The notes: a model not told the origin generated them from the sequence alone. A DNA stretch of 64,000 bases from Hetaerina americana (GCA_022747635.1 JAKTNV010000004.1:18972969-19036968); one strand, 5' to 3'. Shown: positions 12,113-25,150, counted from the stretch's first letter. A program made the numbers and translations.

Positions 12113-12181
12113 GGGAGACTATTGCTGTGTTGGTCTGTATTTTGGGAGATAGTTGCCAAGTTTAACTTGGCAATAGTCTCC
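12113..12181. repeat. small fold-back repeat
   Basis: TTGCCAAGTT at 12153-12162 and AACTTGGCAA at 12164-12173 form perfect arms around one base. They extend outward to GGGAGATAG and TAGTCTCC with mismatches. A third related block, GGGAGACTATTGCTG, begins at 12113. It could be a MITE end or a structured regulatory site; nothing else supports either. Confidence 0.6.
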
Positions 12182-13287
12182 AAAACACATTATAACTCTA
12201 TAATAAATGTTTAAATGACCTCACATTGCCTTTTGTCTCCAATTTCAAACAATAGACTAATAAAATACTAATATAGTAATGGATTGGAGTTAAATCCAAA
12301 TAGAATGGATTTCCAAGATTAGACCTTTAACATTAGACCCATCAGATGCTGGTCTATTTGTCAATAAGATGTGCCAACCAATATAGAAAATGATAAGTCT
12401 AGCAGATATTAATGGGATTTTATGTGATCAAGGCCCTTATGCAGCATTCCATCCTCCCTCCCTCCCCCAATTATGCGCTTGTAAGATTCCATGACCCCTA
12501 AAGGGGTCTGTACAGGAAAAGGGTAAATAATCAAGTGAAAGAAATCAATTCCAGGAGGGATAGGGAAGAGTTGAAGGAAGGAGCTGCACATTATTGATTG
12601 AAGGTAGATGGTTGAATACCACACCCTACATCCTGTAACTTCTTTCAATGGACATTCATCTAATGTCTTTTTGTGGCTACTGAAAACTTCTGCTTCATGC
12701 ATACCAAGAGAGCATTATTGAAAATTTTCAATAGCTTCCCAAAATAACCAGTATTGGAACCTAGTGACAGTGTTATATTCTAGAAAATATCTAAGACTGA
12801 AATTGACTTCATTGATTACCCACAACATTTAAACAGTTTTTAAAGAAATTTCTTGTCCCAGATTTTCATTGTGTGTACCTATGTTATATTTATAGATGAG
12901 ATGGATAGCAAAAACGCTATTGTCATTTTTCAATTTAATAACATCTAATTCAACATCATGATATTTCTAGAATGTACTACCATTGAAGCTGGATTAGAAG
13001 ATGTATGGTTACCACCAGTGCTACAGAATAAGATTATTTTGTATATTATGACTTCATGAGTATGCAAACTAAGATTGTGAACCTTACTTCGGTTCTTCAA
13101 TTTTTATTTTACCTAGTCATAAAAGGCGTTCTAGCCCTCCAAGGAAAGTTATTTCCGCATTTACTATTTATCATTTATTCATTCTAGGATTAACAGTGAT
13201 TTTCAGTTTAAGATATGTCCTTTCAGGAAATTTTTAAGTTAATATAGCTTAAGACTGAAATGATAACTTATGTGACCTTGTTATATT
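12182..13287. other. intergenic, nothing recognised
   Basis: This stretch lies between the fold-back repeat and the carboxypeptidase 3' end. No supported gene or known repeat was found. Confidence 0.4.
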
Positions 13288-13293
13288 TTTATT
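13288..13293 (-). terminator. candidate polyadenylation signal of the carboxypeptidase gene
   Basis: The plus-strand TTTATT reads AATAAA on minus, about 80 nt after the stop codon. This would give a short 3' UTR. It is a sequence match only. Confidence 0.5.
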
Positions 13294-13371
13294 AGTGCTT
13301 GTATCATTGCTAAGTATCCTAGTAGAATTTTTACCCCCTTCACTTTTACCTGAATAAAATTATTTTCTATC

Positions 13372-16300
13372 TCACATGGCCTTAGCAGATTGAGCCAAAG
13401 TTATGAGAGCATCAAATGTTTCTTCTCCTGATGGCAATATTTGTGAAGCAGGCAAGAGAAATCCATGATCTCCAGTGTCACGAAGTTCAAAGACATATGG
13501 ATAAGTAGTGTTGAAGACTCCTTTTACCCAATCAAGGTTGCTTCCACTGGCAACATCTGGAAAAGGGAAAAATATACAGCTATGAGAACATAATTAGTTA
13601 ATTTTAAGTATGTATGTATTTGGTTATACTATTAAGCATCACTAAGGCAAAATAAGGAGTAACTTATTACATTAAACTGCTAAAATGATTTATCTAGGTA
13701 TATATTGGTACACTGTGGCACTTGATTTGAATTTTTAATCCAAGTGACCAAAATCTAATATTTAATTAGAGTTTTTCAATCTCAGTGTTTTAAGCTAGTC
13801 TTCTGTTTAAATAATGCATGGCGTTACCTGAATAACATATAATGTGGTATAATATTAAAAGTGCATTTTGAATTGGCCTCAAATGGAATCTATATAGAAT
13901 GTTGAGGAAGTTCCTGTGAATTTGATAAGCAATGAAAACCTCACATATGACGTGAGATTGAATATGAGGTTGTAAGTATTGTGATCATAAAGATACTCTT
14001 TGATGACTGTGGTAATTTGTTATAAATCTTTACACCCATTGCCATTCGGCTTTTAAATGACATTGCTAATGTATGGTAATTTGTGTGAATGTTGTGATGA
14101 TTTCTGGTTGATTAAGAGTGACTATCAGTACTATGCCATGGCTCCTGACCTTGGAGTTTTGACCCAGTACCTTCAAAGGTGAAGATTTTCTAACTACCAG
14201 ATTTCTAAGGATGTTAATGCCTATTTAAATTAAGCCAAGAATTTTATGTCACAATCCTAATTCTGGTAATACTTGACACCCTCTCTCACTTCCTGATTTT
14301 TAGGTTTAAACATGGTAAGTGATTCAATTTTTAGAAAGATAAAAATAGGCCCTTGTTTATTTATACTTACAAAGCGTATCAACAATATTTCCAGCAGTAT
14401 AAACAGTACCATATCGGGATGCCAGGGATTGAGCTACTTTCTGCCCAACAGCAAGCTATGATGGAAACATTAAAAGAAAAATTTATGATTAAGTGGTATT
14501 ATTATAGCACAGATTAAGAGTAATGCCTGGAAGAACTTAATGTACATACTAGTAAAAATATTTTTTTTAGGAAATGAAAATGTTGTGAGTGTTTAATAGT
14601 TAACGGTTGAGTGCCATTATGTCTATCAACAAATACTACATAGTACCTCAAACAGGTCAACAGCCAGTACCTTTCCCTAGTAATGCCTCAATATTATGGG
14701 AGTTAATTTTACTCCACTGTCTTGGAATTATCATGTCCACAAAGCATCAAAGATCCTGTATTTACTCAATATCCACAGAATGTTTCAGTACAAAAAATTA
14801 TGAAATATTGCTATCCATTCTCTTAATTGATTGTTATGGTCAAATTGATTATTATGGTCAGATTTATCCATCGTTAAATATTAAATCTGAGTTTAGCATT
14901 CAGTTGCCGGAATCTAAATTCATACATCAGATTAATATGCAACTTAGAAAGGGATGAACACATTACTCATTTCCTTGGGCAATTAAATGGCATCGCACAT
15001 AATCAGGGAAAATAATGTTAACATGCAAATTTGCAGGAAACTAGCTGAAGGATGCTTGCAGCTTTCAAGCAGATAGGGTCAATGCAATGTTGGGCAGTGG
15101 GGCATTAGAATACTCATGATCTGATTCATTTCACTCTAATTTTTTTCACATTCATGGGACTTGAAATATTAGATTTCTTTATCTTAAGGCAATTAAAAGT
15201 CAAGTTCTGACAGTAATCAAATTCAAGCATGATTTGGTTGAATGATATACGCACCATGTTGTCATAATCAGGGAGATGCTGATCAGTGTATCCCATTGGG
15301 AAAAGGACTAGTTGGCTGAAACTGTGTAAACTTAAATAAACATCAATGTCTTTTCCAAGTGGAGTGATGAAGTCAGAGAATGACTTGGTTTCAACTTCTG
15401 AGAATGGTCCTGATCCATGGTAAGTCTCAGCACAAGGATTGTCGCTTGCTCCATCCACTAATTATTTTGTGCATGAAAAGAAGATTTTCATGAGTAATTG
15501 GAATTTCATATATTTATGACATTGGTGCCATCAATTGATGTATAACACAAACATTTGGTTGAATGCTGTCACATCAATATTTACAGTTATTGAATCTTGA
15601 ATGTGAAACTTACAGCTCCAGTGGAACCCATAGTTCCTGTTGGGATCAGTTCCCACACAGAAAAAGTTGCCTGGCCCACGAGTTTTCCTCCACGAACGGT
15701 CCTAAAGAGCAGGAAGAAGAAACATTTGTGGTTTGTAATAAGCCGTTAATGTTGTAACTGCAAAATTTTTTTATTTATGCTCTAGGGATTTCCATAAAAT
15801 TTAATGAAATAACATTTCATTAAGAAAGGGAGCTTTTCAACTCTACCATCCATTCTTAAACAGTAATCAAGGTTCCATATTCATGGAAGCCTGAAGAAAG
15901 TGCAGCATGTGTTTTGCTATTAACAATGAGGCAGCAACACTGATTTGCTTCACATTCCTGTCATGTCTAAATCCCATTTTGTTGATAACTGGTATTGGCC
16001 ATGGTTCAATTGGTGAATGATTTTGTCTTTTCATTGACTTTTTACAAACAACATGGGTCACTTTGTTATTTTTTGACAAAAATGTGATTACTCCAGTATT
16101 GTGGGAGAGTAAAAATATTCACTTTATTATGAATATACCTTGCGACAGTACCATTCACACTTGGGCTGCTCAATTCTTTTCTTCATATTAATTGAATGCT
16201 TACTGTGGTTCGAGAGTATTCATAACCATCCGGGTTGATGACTGGGAAGAAATACCAGTCAAAGGAATCAACTAATTCTCTCACAGTGGGATCTTGGCTG

Positions 16301-19300
16301 GTCACTACTTGATTCAGCATGTATGTGTTCACAGCAGGAGAGATCCACTCACGAGCGTGCATACCTATGTTGTAATACATTTGAAAGAGGCATTTCTACA
16401 TTATAATGAAATGTTTTATCTTCCAATACCCAATATTAGTTTTGCTATCAAACAAACTTACCTCCATCAACAAAAATTATTCGTTTCCCTGATCCACCGG
16501 TTGAATATTTAACTCCTTTTATTTGTCTGTTTTCATACGACTGTCCTCCAATTACCGTGGTAATTTTATCTGGATATTTTGCTGCTAACATATCCAGCCA
16601 GTCATATATCTGTAATTTGATAAAGTAATTCAAATAATGTTTTAGAATTGACATGTATATTGATACATATGATTTTATGTGGAAAAACTAATATTGACTG
16701 GGACAAATAAATTCAATATAGTGCGTTACATACCATATTTTAACTAATTTGAATGAAATTATATATCTCATTTTTATTCTAAATGGGCTAAAAATGGCTT
16801 GAAACGACATTGAAATGAAATGTCCACCATATTGGGGCATGTAAAATCATATGCCATGTCCATTTAACTCAAATGAGGTTCATATGGTTTGTGAAAAGGA
16901 AACAATGTGGATTCATAACATTTAACTCCATCTATGCTGTAATATGAGGTGTGGCAATTAAATAACCAGAATAGTTGTTACTGAGAAACAGCAAGCGCAC
17001 CACAGCAGATTTGAACATGTCTGTGCCTGTTGATGTTTCCCCCAACCTGAGGTCAATGGGCATGTTTGTGTATTGCTCTGTCTTGCTGTAGTAATCACCC
17101 ATACAAATCCTTGCACTAGCATGCTGTCAAAATGTTGCCAAAATTTCTCACCCTGGAGCAAAAACAATCAAGCATCAACATTTGTGCTGCCATTTTAAAC
17201 AACAATGGTATTGATCCAGAATTGTTAGATGGAGTGATTACTTGTGATGAATCATAGTTTTTCATCTATGATTCTGAAACAAAGCTCCAATTGATGCATT
17301 GAAAGAGTACCCAACCTCACTACAGCAAAAAAAAGCTAAAATGAGCAAATCAAAATTAATAGCCATGATGATTGTTTATATTTTTGACAAGTATGGAATT
17401 GTCTATGTTCACTGGGTCCCCGAAGGTCAGACAGTTGATCAACATTTTTAAGTCGAGGTTCTGACTGCCCTTTGTGAAGGAGTAAGGAGATGAAGGCCTG
17501 ATTTGTGGATGAGCAATTCCTGGATGCTTCACCAAGATAATATACCAGCTGATTCTGCCTCGTCTGTGGAGGTTTCTTTGTGAAATATGGCATCACCATG
17601 TTGGACCTCCTATCATACTTGTCTGACATTACCCCTGTAACTTTCTTTTATTTCCTAAGGTCAAAACAGCGGTCAGTGGGACCATTTTATGAAGTAAGTG
17701 GCTATCTTTCAATTGCATATAAATTCTACATATTTAGTGCACATAAAGCCACATTGGCAATCAATAATAATTTCTTTAGTGCATATTCTCCACATATCTA
17801 GTCAATATACATATATGTAATTATCCGTATTAACCCGAATTTTAGTCCAATGAATATGTTTAACAAATTTCTAACCTTTATTGCAGTACCTACGCAATAA
17901 AGTATATGAAATAAATAAATGAATCCAAAATATTTGCTGACGAAAGGGAGTTCAAAAGGTAGAGAGCTCAGCTGATAGAGTGTTCCATATTCAAGTCAAA
18001 GTGATGCCACTGAACTTAGATGGCCAAGCCCAGGGTATGGGATTTACAAGTATGATTACTGGATATTTTTTGGAAAATATACAGCACAAGGTAGAGTATA
18101 AGACCCCCTATTTGAGGGCATAATTTTCATAGAAGTCTTAAGTATGAGGTGAGCTCTACCCTAATCTATTACTCAACTTTCGTACTACTAATTAAAATAT
18201 TCTGTTCTATTCTTTTGCAATACTTGAATTATAGATATAATTTCAACTATGAAGTAGACGGTAAACAGATATTTTCAACCTTAAGAATTTCCCTCAGTAT
18301 TAATGTTTTTGTCTCTACATCAATTCTGGGAAGAGGGCCTGAAAATTTCTTTTTCTGCGAATTAATCTTTTATCCAGTGATAAATGTGTTGAACAGAGAA
18401 ATCTCTGCCAAAGGTTATTATTTTGAAATATATATCCATTGTGGTCTCTTGCGAATATTTCGTCTTTATAATGAAAATTTTTTAAAAAATGCATATTCAA
18501 TTCTTACTTTCTGAAACAGCCTATTTTTACCATGAGAGATATTGGAATTGATACCACTGTTACATACATACATTGTGTTACTTATATTCATTCAGAGGTT
18601 TTTATGGTATGGATTCAATGATCTCTGCACATTCCTTCGGTTTTTGTAAAATTTAATTGTTTAAATTTTGTTGTCAACGAAAAAAATATCAGTTTTACTG
18701 GTATTCTAGTTGGCACCTTCATGGTGAGGGTAGGCAAGGTCAGGTTTTTATATGAAGATACCAGTTAAAATGCAGGAAAAAATTTTATCTATTCAAGCCA
18801 AGAAGCACTACTAAACTCTCAGAAATATGAAGAGATCATATGCTATGCTAGTACCGTATTTTCCCATCGATAACGCGCGCTTTATCAATACAAAAATTTT
18901 CAGATGATCTAAGAAATAACCATGCATGTTATGTAATGAAAATTGAATTAATCCAAATAGAGTAATATTTGTACACACATCCGATATAGATGTATTTTTA
19001 CACACACTATATATAATTTTTATGCACATATATACGTATAAATACAGATGCACGGCATCTATACACATTCAATATAACTATGAAGCCCTGGGCGCACTGT
19101 ATCTATACAAATCCATAATAACTACAAAGATCTGGTGGCGCATTATACATAAGGTGCAGGTTATTGGTGGGAAAATATGGTAATCATGCTCTAAATCTCT
19201 TTCAGAGATAAAATTGGTTTACAATGCTATTATCATCTTTTGCCAGTTGTATTACTATTTCATATATTACTCCCCATGGCCTGTATCATTGCTGTGTTAG

Positions 19301-21911
19301 TGACAAGTCCCTATTTTCCATGTCATATAAATACTACCACTATTTGATATTGGACTTGAACCCAGGCCATACTGAACTCAGAAAGAATAGTCTGTTAACT
19401 TTGGGGAAAAGCATTCTGCATTAAAAGCCAAGCATCAGTCATGAGAACTGATTTGATCTGGTTATTCAGAATATAGTAAACATATGACAAGACAAACAGG
19501 CTTATCAGCCCTACAGCAATTATATTGGTCACAGAAAGTAATCCCTACCAGTCTTTACCTGACCAGCAAAAGATGCTAATGTAGTTATAGTTTACTTACT
19601 TCATCAAGACTGTGGTAGTCTTCCCAGCCAAAACCACTTGAGGCTCGAAGTTGTTTTGGTCGCTCTTCATCAATCAACCTTTAGGGAATATAGGCCATAG
19701 TTTCATATGAATCTCAACTCAAGGCTGACATGTTGAATCATTTTTCATGCATTCAAGAATATGCATATGAACATATAAATGTTATTATATGTAGAATATA
19801 TTTACATGTATAGATTATTTTTATTTCATTGCATTAAAAAATTGGACAATTGGATTGACTGTTGAGTAAATAAACATTTAATTTATAAAACATTTTAAGT
19901 TGTTAATAAAGCAATACAGCATTTATTTTTTTATTAGTAAAAACAAATGTATTTCATCATTTAACAACTCAATCTCCATTGCTTTGTCTGTGAACAAAAA
20001 GAGTTTCCAATATCTGTAGAGTGGAAAGTTTTTTAATTTAAAAAATTGAGGTCAAACAAACACTTGCAACAGTGCAAAAGGTGATCATGGAAAAGAACTT
20101 CATCTTTTTATATTAATGCAAATGGTGCATTTGTTTTATTGATACCATAAGTAATGTGTGTGAATATCCTAATTAACTTCTGCATGACTAATTTTTACTG
20201 TATTGTCAGTTTCAGTCTTACGTTTACCAACAAGTTGATTATTTATTTACTTTAATGCAAAAATAGCCAAAAGCCAATTGCATTGGGTGCATGAAAAATA
20301 GGAAAAAATAAAAAAGTAACAAAAAATTACAGAGTAGGAGCAGTAGTAAGGAGGAAGAAAAAAGTGAAATTGTAAGGTGATAGAGATGAGAAGAGTATAC
20401 GGAGGGATTAGGGTGATATTATAGGGAGTTGAAAGACCCTAAGTCAGGAAGGCATTTCAGGAGTAGCTGTAGTGATTGTTAGGCAAGGCTACCGACAGCT
20501 AAGGTCATTTGTGCCATTAAGGATGGATGGGAAAGGAAGGGTGGAAGGAAACCCGGCATTGGCATTAGCCTACTCTTGTTGAAAGGTGCCAAAGGGTCCA
20601 CAGTTCCATCCCATCCAACGGACATTGTTCTCACTCAAAGTGCTCTCCACAAAGCACCTCAAGTAGTGGTCGGGGTGCCACTGAAAAATACTTATCTCCA
20701 GGATTTGAACCCGGGCCCTCTTGGTAGGAAGCCTGTACATTAGCCACCACACCACCCTGATCCCCTGGCATTTCAAAATATCACTTTCGGATGATGGCAG
20801 TTGAAAGGTGAAGGAAAATTTAGTAATAAATTGAAGAGTTATGTATTAAGGCACTTAAAGAAGGAAGCATAAGAAGTTGAGCTGACCTATTGGAAGTATT
20901 TACTATTTTCCTGAACTATTTTATGCAAATATAAGTGTGGTAATGCCACTGGCAATTAGTAAAAAAATTGGCTATTCATGGACCTAAGGGAAGATTTAAA
21001 AAAAAATTATTTATGTTGAGGTTTACAGCATTTAGTATCAGTATATAATTAATTTTAGGTAAAGATTTAGGAAGACTAATTAAAAAACCAGCGGCAGACT
21101 GCTCTCAATGGAGCATGGTTAATAGCACCTCTTCTGCTGGTCAGAGTCCAGTTGTTAATGATATTCACAATTCACTTTGATAATTTTAAGAATCACCACA
21201 AAATTTCTTCAACCCATGATATTTAATAGAGCATAAGCCATAGAATAATCAGTCAACAGATGGATCAAAAAATTGAAGACAAGCTGTCCGAAAACCAAGT
21301 TAGATTCAGGAAGAACAGGGATATGAGAGAGGCTATACTTAGTTTAAGGATTCTAAGTCTAAGGAACGAAATATACAAGTCACAAAGTCCAAATTGCTTA
21401 AGGAAAAATTAGTCTACAAAATTCAGAGATCTTCAATTATTTTCTTATTTTTACTCATCATCAAAAAGCTATGCATTTTAAGCAGCTTTACTTCTTCATA
21501 CCTTTGCACATTCTCCACCATGACACGATGGTTTAAATCCAAAGTTTTGAACATAGTTGTAGCCATTGGAAGCTTGTGAGGAGGAACCATTATGTCAGCT
21601 GGTTTTCCCTTTTGTGATGCACTAACCCAGAAAGAAAGCTGGAAAGAGGAATTTGTTTAACTCCAGAAGAAATAGCATGAATGCTTTTTTTAAAACTACC
21701 AAAATATATTGAAGACATTAATTGGTGGTTGACATACTCCATTGTCCAATTCCTCTACTTGCTGAAGAATCTTTACTTGCTCATCAGTTGTTGGAGTAAC
21801 TCTGAAGACTTTGTAATTATCAAAGCGTGCCTTCACAGCCTCACTTTCTTCCAGAGGTACGGCCATGCATCCAGCCACAACAGCCAGCAAAATTAAGTAT
21901 CTAATAGCCAT
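13372..21911 (-). CDS. M14 metallocarboxypeptidase, A-like (complete, nine exons)
   Basis: A secreted zinc exopeptidase that removes C-terminal residues, made as a zymogen. Exons in transcription order are 21911-21738, 21638-21502, 19678-19600, 16609-16462, 16364-16204, 15701-15614, 15457-15255, 14455-14371 and 13556-13372. All junctions are GT/AG and phases join to 419 codons plus TGA, the usual length for this family. Residues 1-18 form a signal peptide ([14 protein letters not shown]). Residues 19 to about 110 form the activation propeptide. Zinc ligands are H182 and E185 in HAREW and H307 in YLSLHSFSQ. Other active-site residues are R255 in [11 protein letters not shown]359 and the catalytic E382 in FELRDTG. 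The residue matching position 255 of bovine carboxypeptidase A is L366, which favours hydrophobic A-type substrates over basic ones; that is an inference. The ATG at 21911 was chosen over an in-frame one ten codons upstream because it starts the signal peptide and has AxxATGG context. It probably acts in digestion. Confidence 0.96.
16945..17660 (+). mobile_element. degraded mariner, central part
   Basis: Located between exons 3 and 4 of the carboxypeptidase gene. Plus-strand frames give [11 protein letters not shown] (first catalytic block, about 17225), [16 protein letters not shown] (about 17400), [13 protein letters not shown] and [11 protein letters not shown] (second Asp, about 17520), then a broken third block. 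Stops and shifts are numerous and no terminal repeats are clear. It is on the strand opposite the host gene. Confidence 0.75.
18854..19180. mobile_element. MITE with about 27-bp inverted repeats and TA target
   Basis: The left end CCGTATTTTCCCATCGATAA and the complement of the right end, CCATATTTTCCCACCAATAA, form an imperfect terminal inverted repeat. TA lies outside both ends. The element is 327 bp and non-coding. The TA target suggests mobilisation by a Tc1/mariner/pogo-type transposase. It lies in an intron of the carboxypeptidase gene, and a partial copy is at 2221-2312. Confidence 0.75.
20483..20766 (-). mobile_element. tRNA-derived SINE, family B, copy 2
   Basis: The same head (complement of ATCTCCAGGATTTGAACCCG) and body (CATTAGCCTACTCTT, CTCCACAAAGCACCTCAAG) as copies at 519-815 and 55942-56253. 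It lies inside an intron of the carboxypeptidase gene, between exons 2 and 3. Confidence 0.8.
21220..21390 (+). mobile_element. short LINE reverse-transcriptase fragment
   Basis: Plus-strand reading gives [13 protein letters not shown] and then [17 protein letters not shown], resembling the NQFGFRKGRGTRDAI block of non-LTR reverse transcriptases. The fragment is about 170 bp and lies close to carboxypeptidase exon 2. Confidence 0.55.
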
Positions 21912-23937
21912 GGTTCTATCAGTAGGAAAAACCACACACAATTAGGTTACCCAGAGTAAGTAATGGGTATAGTAAGTATGGCAGCTCTTTAATTTAAGCT
22001 CTGGATGTATTCCCTAGAGATTTTCCTGAAATTATTACTCTTTCAATAGCACCCAAGTCTGGTATATTTTTGTAGTACTTGGCTGTAATTCATTAGTCCT
22101 CTTTGTATAATCTAAAAATGATTTTACAATATTGAAAATTTTATGCATGTAACATGTATGAGCATGTGTTTAATATATTCATGATGTTAAACTATATAGA
22201 TATAGTATTATCATAATTGACCCCAGACCTTATCCTGTCCGATCTTTCAATTCAGCCTTAAATTTTTGCTATCTGATCAGTAAATGGCTATTGGAAAACT
22301 CATCAGTTACATCATTGTTTTTGTAATTCATACATGTAAAGTTACTCTCGTTAATTGATTTAGTATCAAAAAAGGGAAGATGTGAAATTTGTAATCATAT
22401 TTTTTAATTGATTAGTTCACAAGTAAGTAAATTTTTCCTATGAAAGGCACTGAAATACAATCTGGTCTACTTTTGAAACAACCTACATACCCACAGTGCA
22501 TAAAGATCAAGCATTGCGGCCTTAAGGAAGGACAATTAATTTTTTTTTAATTTATATATAGGTATACCTTGAAATGGGATACATAAATTAATGGAGCCAT
22601 ACTGCTCACTTTTAAGTGATACAATGCAAGAATTTAAATCTCATAATATGTGTTATATCCTCATATTTACCTGGTGATGATGTCTTGCACGTGGTTCCAC
22701 TCCTGTTGGAATGACTGATAAACTTCCTTTAACTTCTTTTATGTCATTTCTTAACTGATTGGAAATTTCTAATTTTTATGTCACTCATTGTTATCAAGAT
22801 GATGAAATATCCTTTGTGGTAGATTAGTGGATAAATATGTAACTCAAGGTTGTGATATCAATGCCCCATTGTGATATCCATTATCAGAAAAATGTTACAC
22901 AAGCATCACATTTACCAGATTGCCATATGTTATTTCCCCAAGAAGAGTAATAATAGCATCAAAGAAATTTTCCTGTTTTTCCCCAGCATCATTGATATAA
23001 ATATTAAATTGAATGTGTGGCAAAGCAGTTGGTACCTCAAAACGCACACACACATAATTTTAAAATAAGTTTTATAACCATATTACATATCTTAATATTC
23101 ATATTAAATTACTTAAAAATTAATTTTAGTTCCTGAACAAATTTGTTGCATTCAAAATTTACTTTCAATTTCACCCAAATTTAGTTTGATTTCAATACTG
23201 CCTTATCATTATCATTTGATAATGGTGCTGCAACTTTTAAAACTAGGTTCTATCAACTTAATAATGGCTTAGTAACATTGAAATCTCGTCAAATAAATAT
23301 TTTATCTGTGGAAAATTTTCAATCATATTAGAGAAAGCTTCTACTAGATCCAGCTTGAAACAATATTTATTTTCAAATAAAAACTGTGAATTTAACCTAA
23401 ATCTTGTCATTTCATAGTGAGTATTCTTCTGTACTGTTATTGTTTTAAGTGAATATGGGGTTTATGGAAGCTACACTTCAGCTTCAGAGCACTTGTATAT
23501 CGACTTAAAAATCAAAGAAACAGGCCCCTGCAGTCACATAATTTGATTGAATGTGTATGATATATCCAGCTTATATATTACTCATCCATAAATGTATTAG
23601 TTAAGAAAAGAAAGTAGTATGAATTGAATAGTAATGGTGAAACAGGTGTGACAACTAATTATTTCTATTTGACATACTTAATGTATTCTTCATGGGTCTA
23701 TTGTTCAAGTTCATTGTTTTGTCATGCACTCCTTGCTATGCTTTTGTTTTATGGTGTTATTGGCTTAACATTTGACATCTAGTATGGCAACAGCAATGTG
23801 CCATTTTTGGCCAAATATACCATTCAACTGAAGGTATATACTATATTTTGCTTATTTGTTCAAGTTACAATAAGATTAATAAAATGGATGTTAGTTTCAT
23901 AGACAAAAGAAATAAGTTGTCAGGACTTAATGCTGAC
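21912..23937. other. upstream region of the carboxypeptidase gene
   Basis: No exon or recognisable repeat was found. The promoter must lie next to 21911, but I see no clear TATA box or initiator. Confidence 0.35.
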
Positions 23938-24200
23938 GGGAGGACATGATAGTCCAGTGTGCTGAGTGTTGAGCTACGGATGGGAGAGCCCTGGTTCTAT
24001 TCTGGAGGATGCCTCCGGGCTCTCTTAGCTTCACCCACACTGATTTTTTTTAGGTTCCAAGATTCCCTAGGGAACTACTGTCCCACCACCCTTAGTGTAA
24101 TATTTGAATTTCTCATGCCATTGAGCTTAGTACTTGGTGAAGTCTATCCTCACCAATCAAACCAACCTCCAGGTTGATAACTTAGGTTTTTTTATTGACT
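23938..24200 (+). mobile_element. tRNA-derived SINE, family A, diverged copy
   Basis: It aligns along its length with the clean copy at 48676-48957. It starts GATAGTCCAGTGTGCTGAGTG (A box), then CCTGGTTCTATTC (decayed B box), CTTCACCCAC, AGGTTCC and CTCATGCCATTGAGCTTAG. It ends with CCTCCAGGTTGATAACT. Confidence 0.7.
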
Positions 24201-24580
24201 GAGAGTTTATCGATTTTCACATTTTTTTAAATCTATATCTCAGTTTACACTGCTCTTATGTATGCACAGCCGTTATCAGCATTTTACCCCGTCGCAAGAG
24301 GTAGGCACCACGCAGACACTTGTGTTATGTGGGTTGCGCAACATGTAGGATGGGATCACTAAAGCGTATTCATTCAAGTTATTCTATCTAATGGCGGTGA
24401 ATTTTTGGACGTTCCCTCTCGAGTTATCTTCTATGCATTACGAGAACTTCCTCTTTTTTGCCGTAAATTATTTACACCTTTAGTTCCTCGTGACTAAAGA
24501 AATATCACAGTTCCAGGCATAACATGGTGGAAATCCTTCATGATGAAAGAGGACACTGCTTTTCCACATAGAATATTTTT
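24201..24580. other. intergenic, unassigned
   Basis: No gene is seen. The segment 24250-24580 is less AT-rich than its surroundings and ends at a hammerhead-like motif, so it may be the body of an old retroelement. No coding motif supports this. Confidence 0.35.
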
Positions 24581-24625
24581 ATGACGACCCAGGTTTCGTT
24601 ACAGCGTAACATCCTCAGGAATTGA
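24581..24625 (-). ncRNA. hammerhead-ribozyme-like motif
   Basis: On the minus strand, CTGAGGA (24618-24612) is followed by one extra T. A perfect 5-bp stem II (GTTAC/GTAAC, loop GCT), GAAAC (24597-24593), a CTGG loop and the cleavage triplet GTC (24588-24586) follow. All core positions of the hammerhead consensus are present apart from the inserted T. Stem I pairing next to the core is poor, so activity is doubtful. No element body is recognised around it. Confidence 0.55.
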
Positions 24626-25008
24626 CCAACACTGAGTGTGGGTGAATCATTCTTCTTAGCTCTAACCTGCCTTCATGCTGTCTACAAAGCTCTATCTCCC
24701 TTTTCCTCACGTACCTATTATATCCCTTTTAACATGTCCTTCAGATTCCCACTACCTTTCAATATTTCCTCCTCCCGCTTACAGTGAAAAACCACAGCTT
24801 TGCACCAATTGTGCACAATTTTACAATATGTACGGTTGAATGTGCAAGTACACATTATTTTATGTTGACATTTAGTGTCATCATCAGGTACTCCTGGACC
24901 ATGTCAAATTAAAATATTGTGGCATCACAAAGTTATAGTTTTTTATGATAAAATGAATCAAATCCATAAAGTCATGCCTCAAACAAATAACTATGGCTTA
25001 TCCATAAT

Positions 25009-25150
25009 AAAAAGACTTAGTACTTTTCCACAGATTTTTATGATAAGGTACAATGCTGGTCACCAACTTGACTTACCTGATGATGCCGCAAGTTGTTGAA
25101 ACGCGTTGTACCTTATAATAAAAATATGTGGAAAAGTACCAAGTCTTTTT
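25009..25150 (+). ncRNA. hammerhead-like motif framed by a 45-bp inverted repeat (PLE-type end)
   Basis: The arms 25009-25053 and 25106-25150 are near-perfect inverted copies. The right half of the interval between them holds CTGATGA (25077-25083), an extra T, a weakened stem II starting GCCGC, then GAAAC (25098-25102), a GC loop and GTT. Stem I can pair as GTAC/GTAC-like. A diverged relative on the other strand lies at 61935-62075. The inverted flank and ribozyme core fit a Penelope-like pseudo-LTR; no protein fragment is attached. Confidence 0.55.

Noticed and set aside
17955..18060. tRNA-like stretch GGTAGAGAGCTCAGCTGATAG
   Set aside because: An A-box resemblance without a usable B box or cloverleaf; probably a worn SINE, too weak to call.
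18149..18514. 121-codon plus-strand open frame
   Set aside because: AT-rich, hydrophobic by composition, no recognisable family and no relation to neighbouring exons.
19335..19400. B-box-like GGACTTGAACCC on the complement
   Set aside because: No A box or family match strong enough; likely an old SINE scrap.
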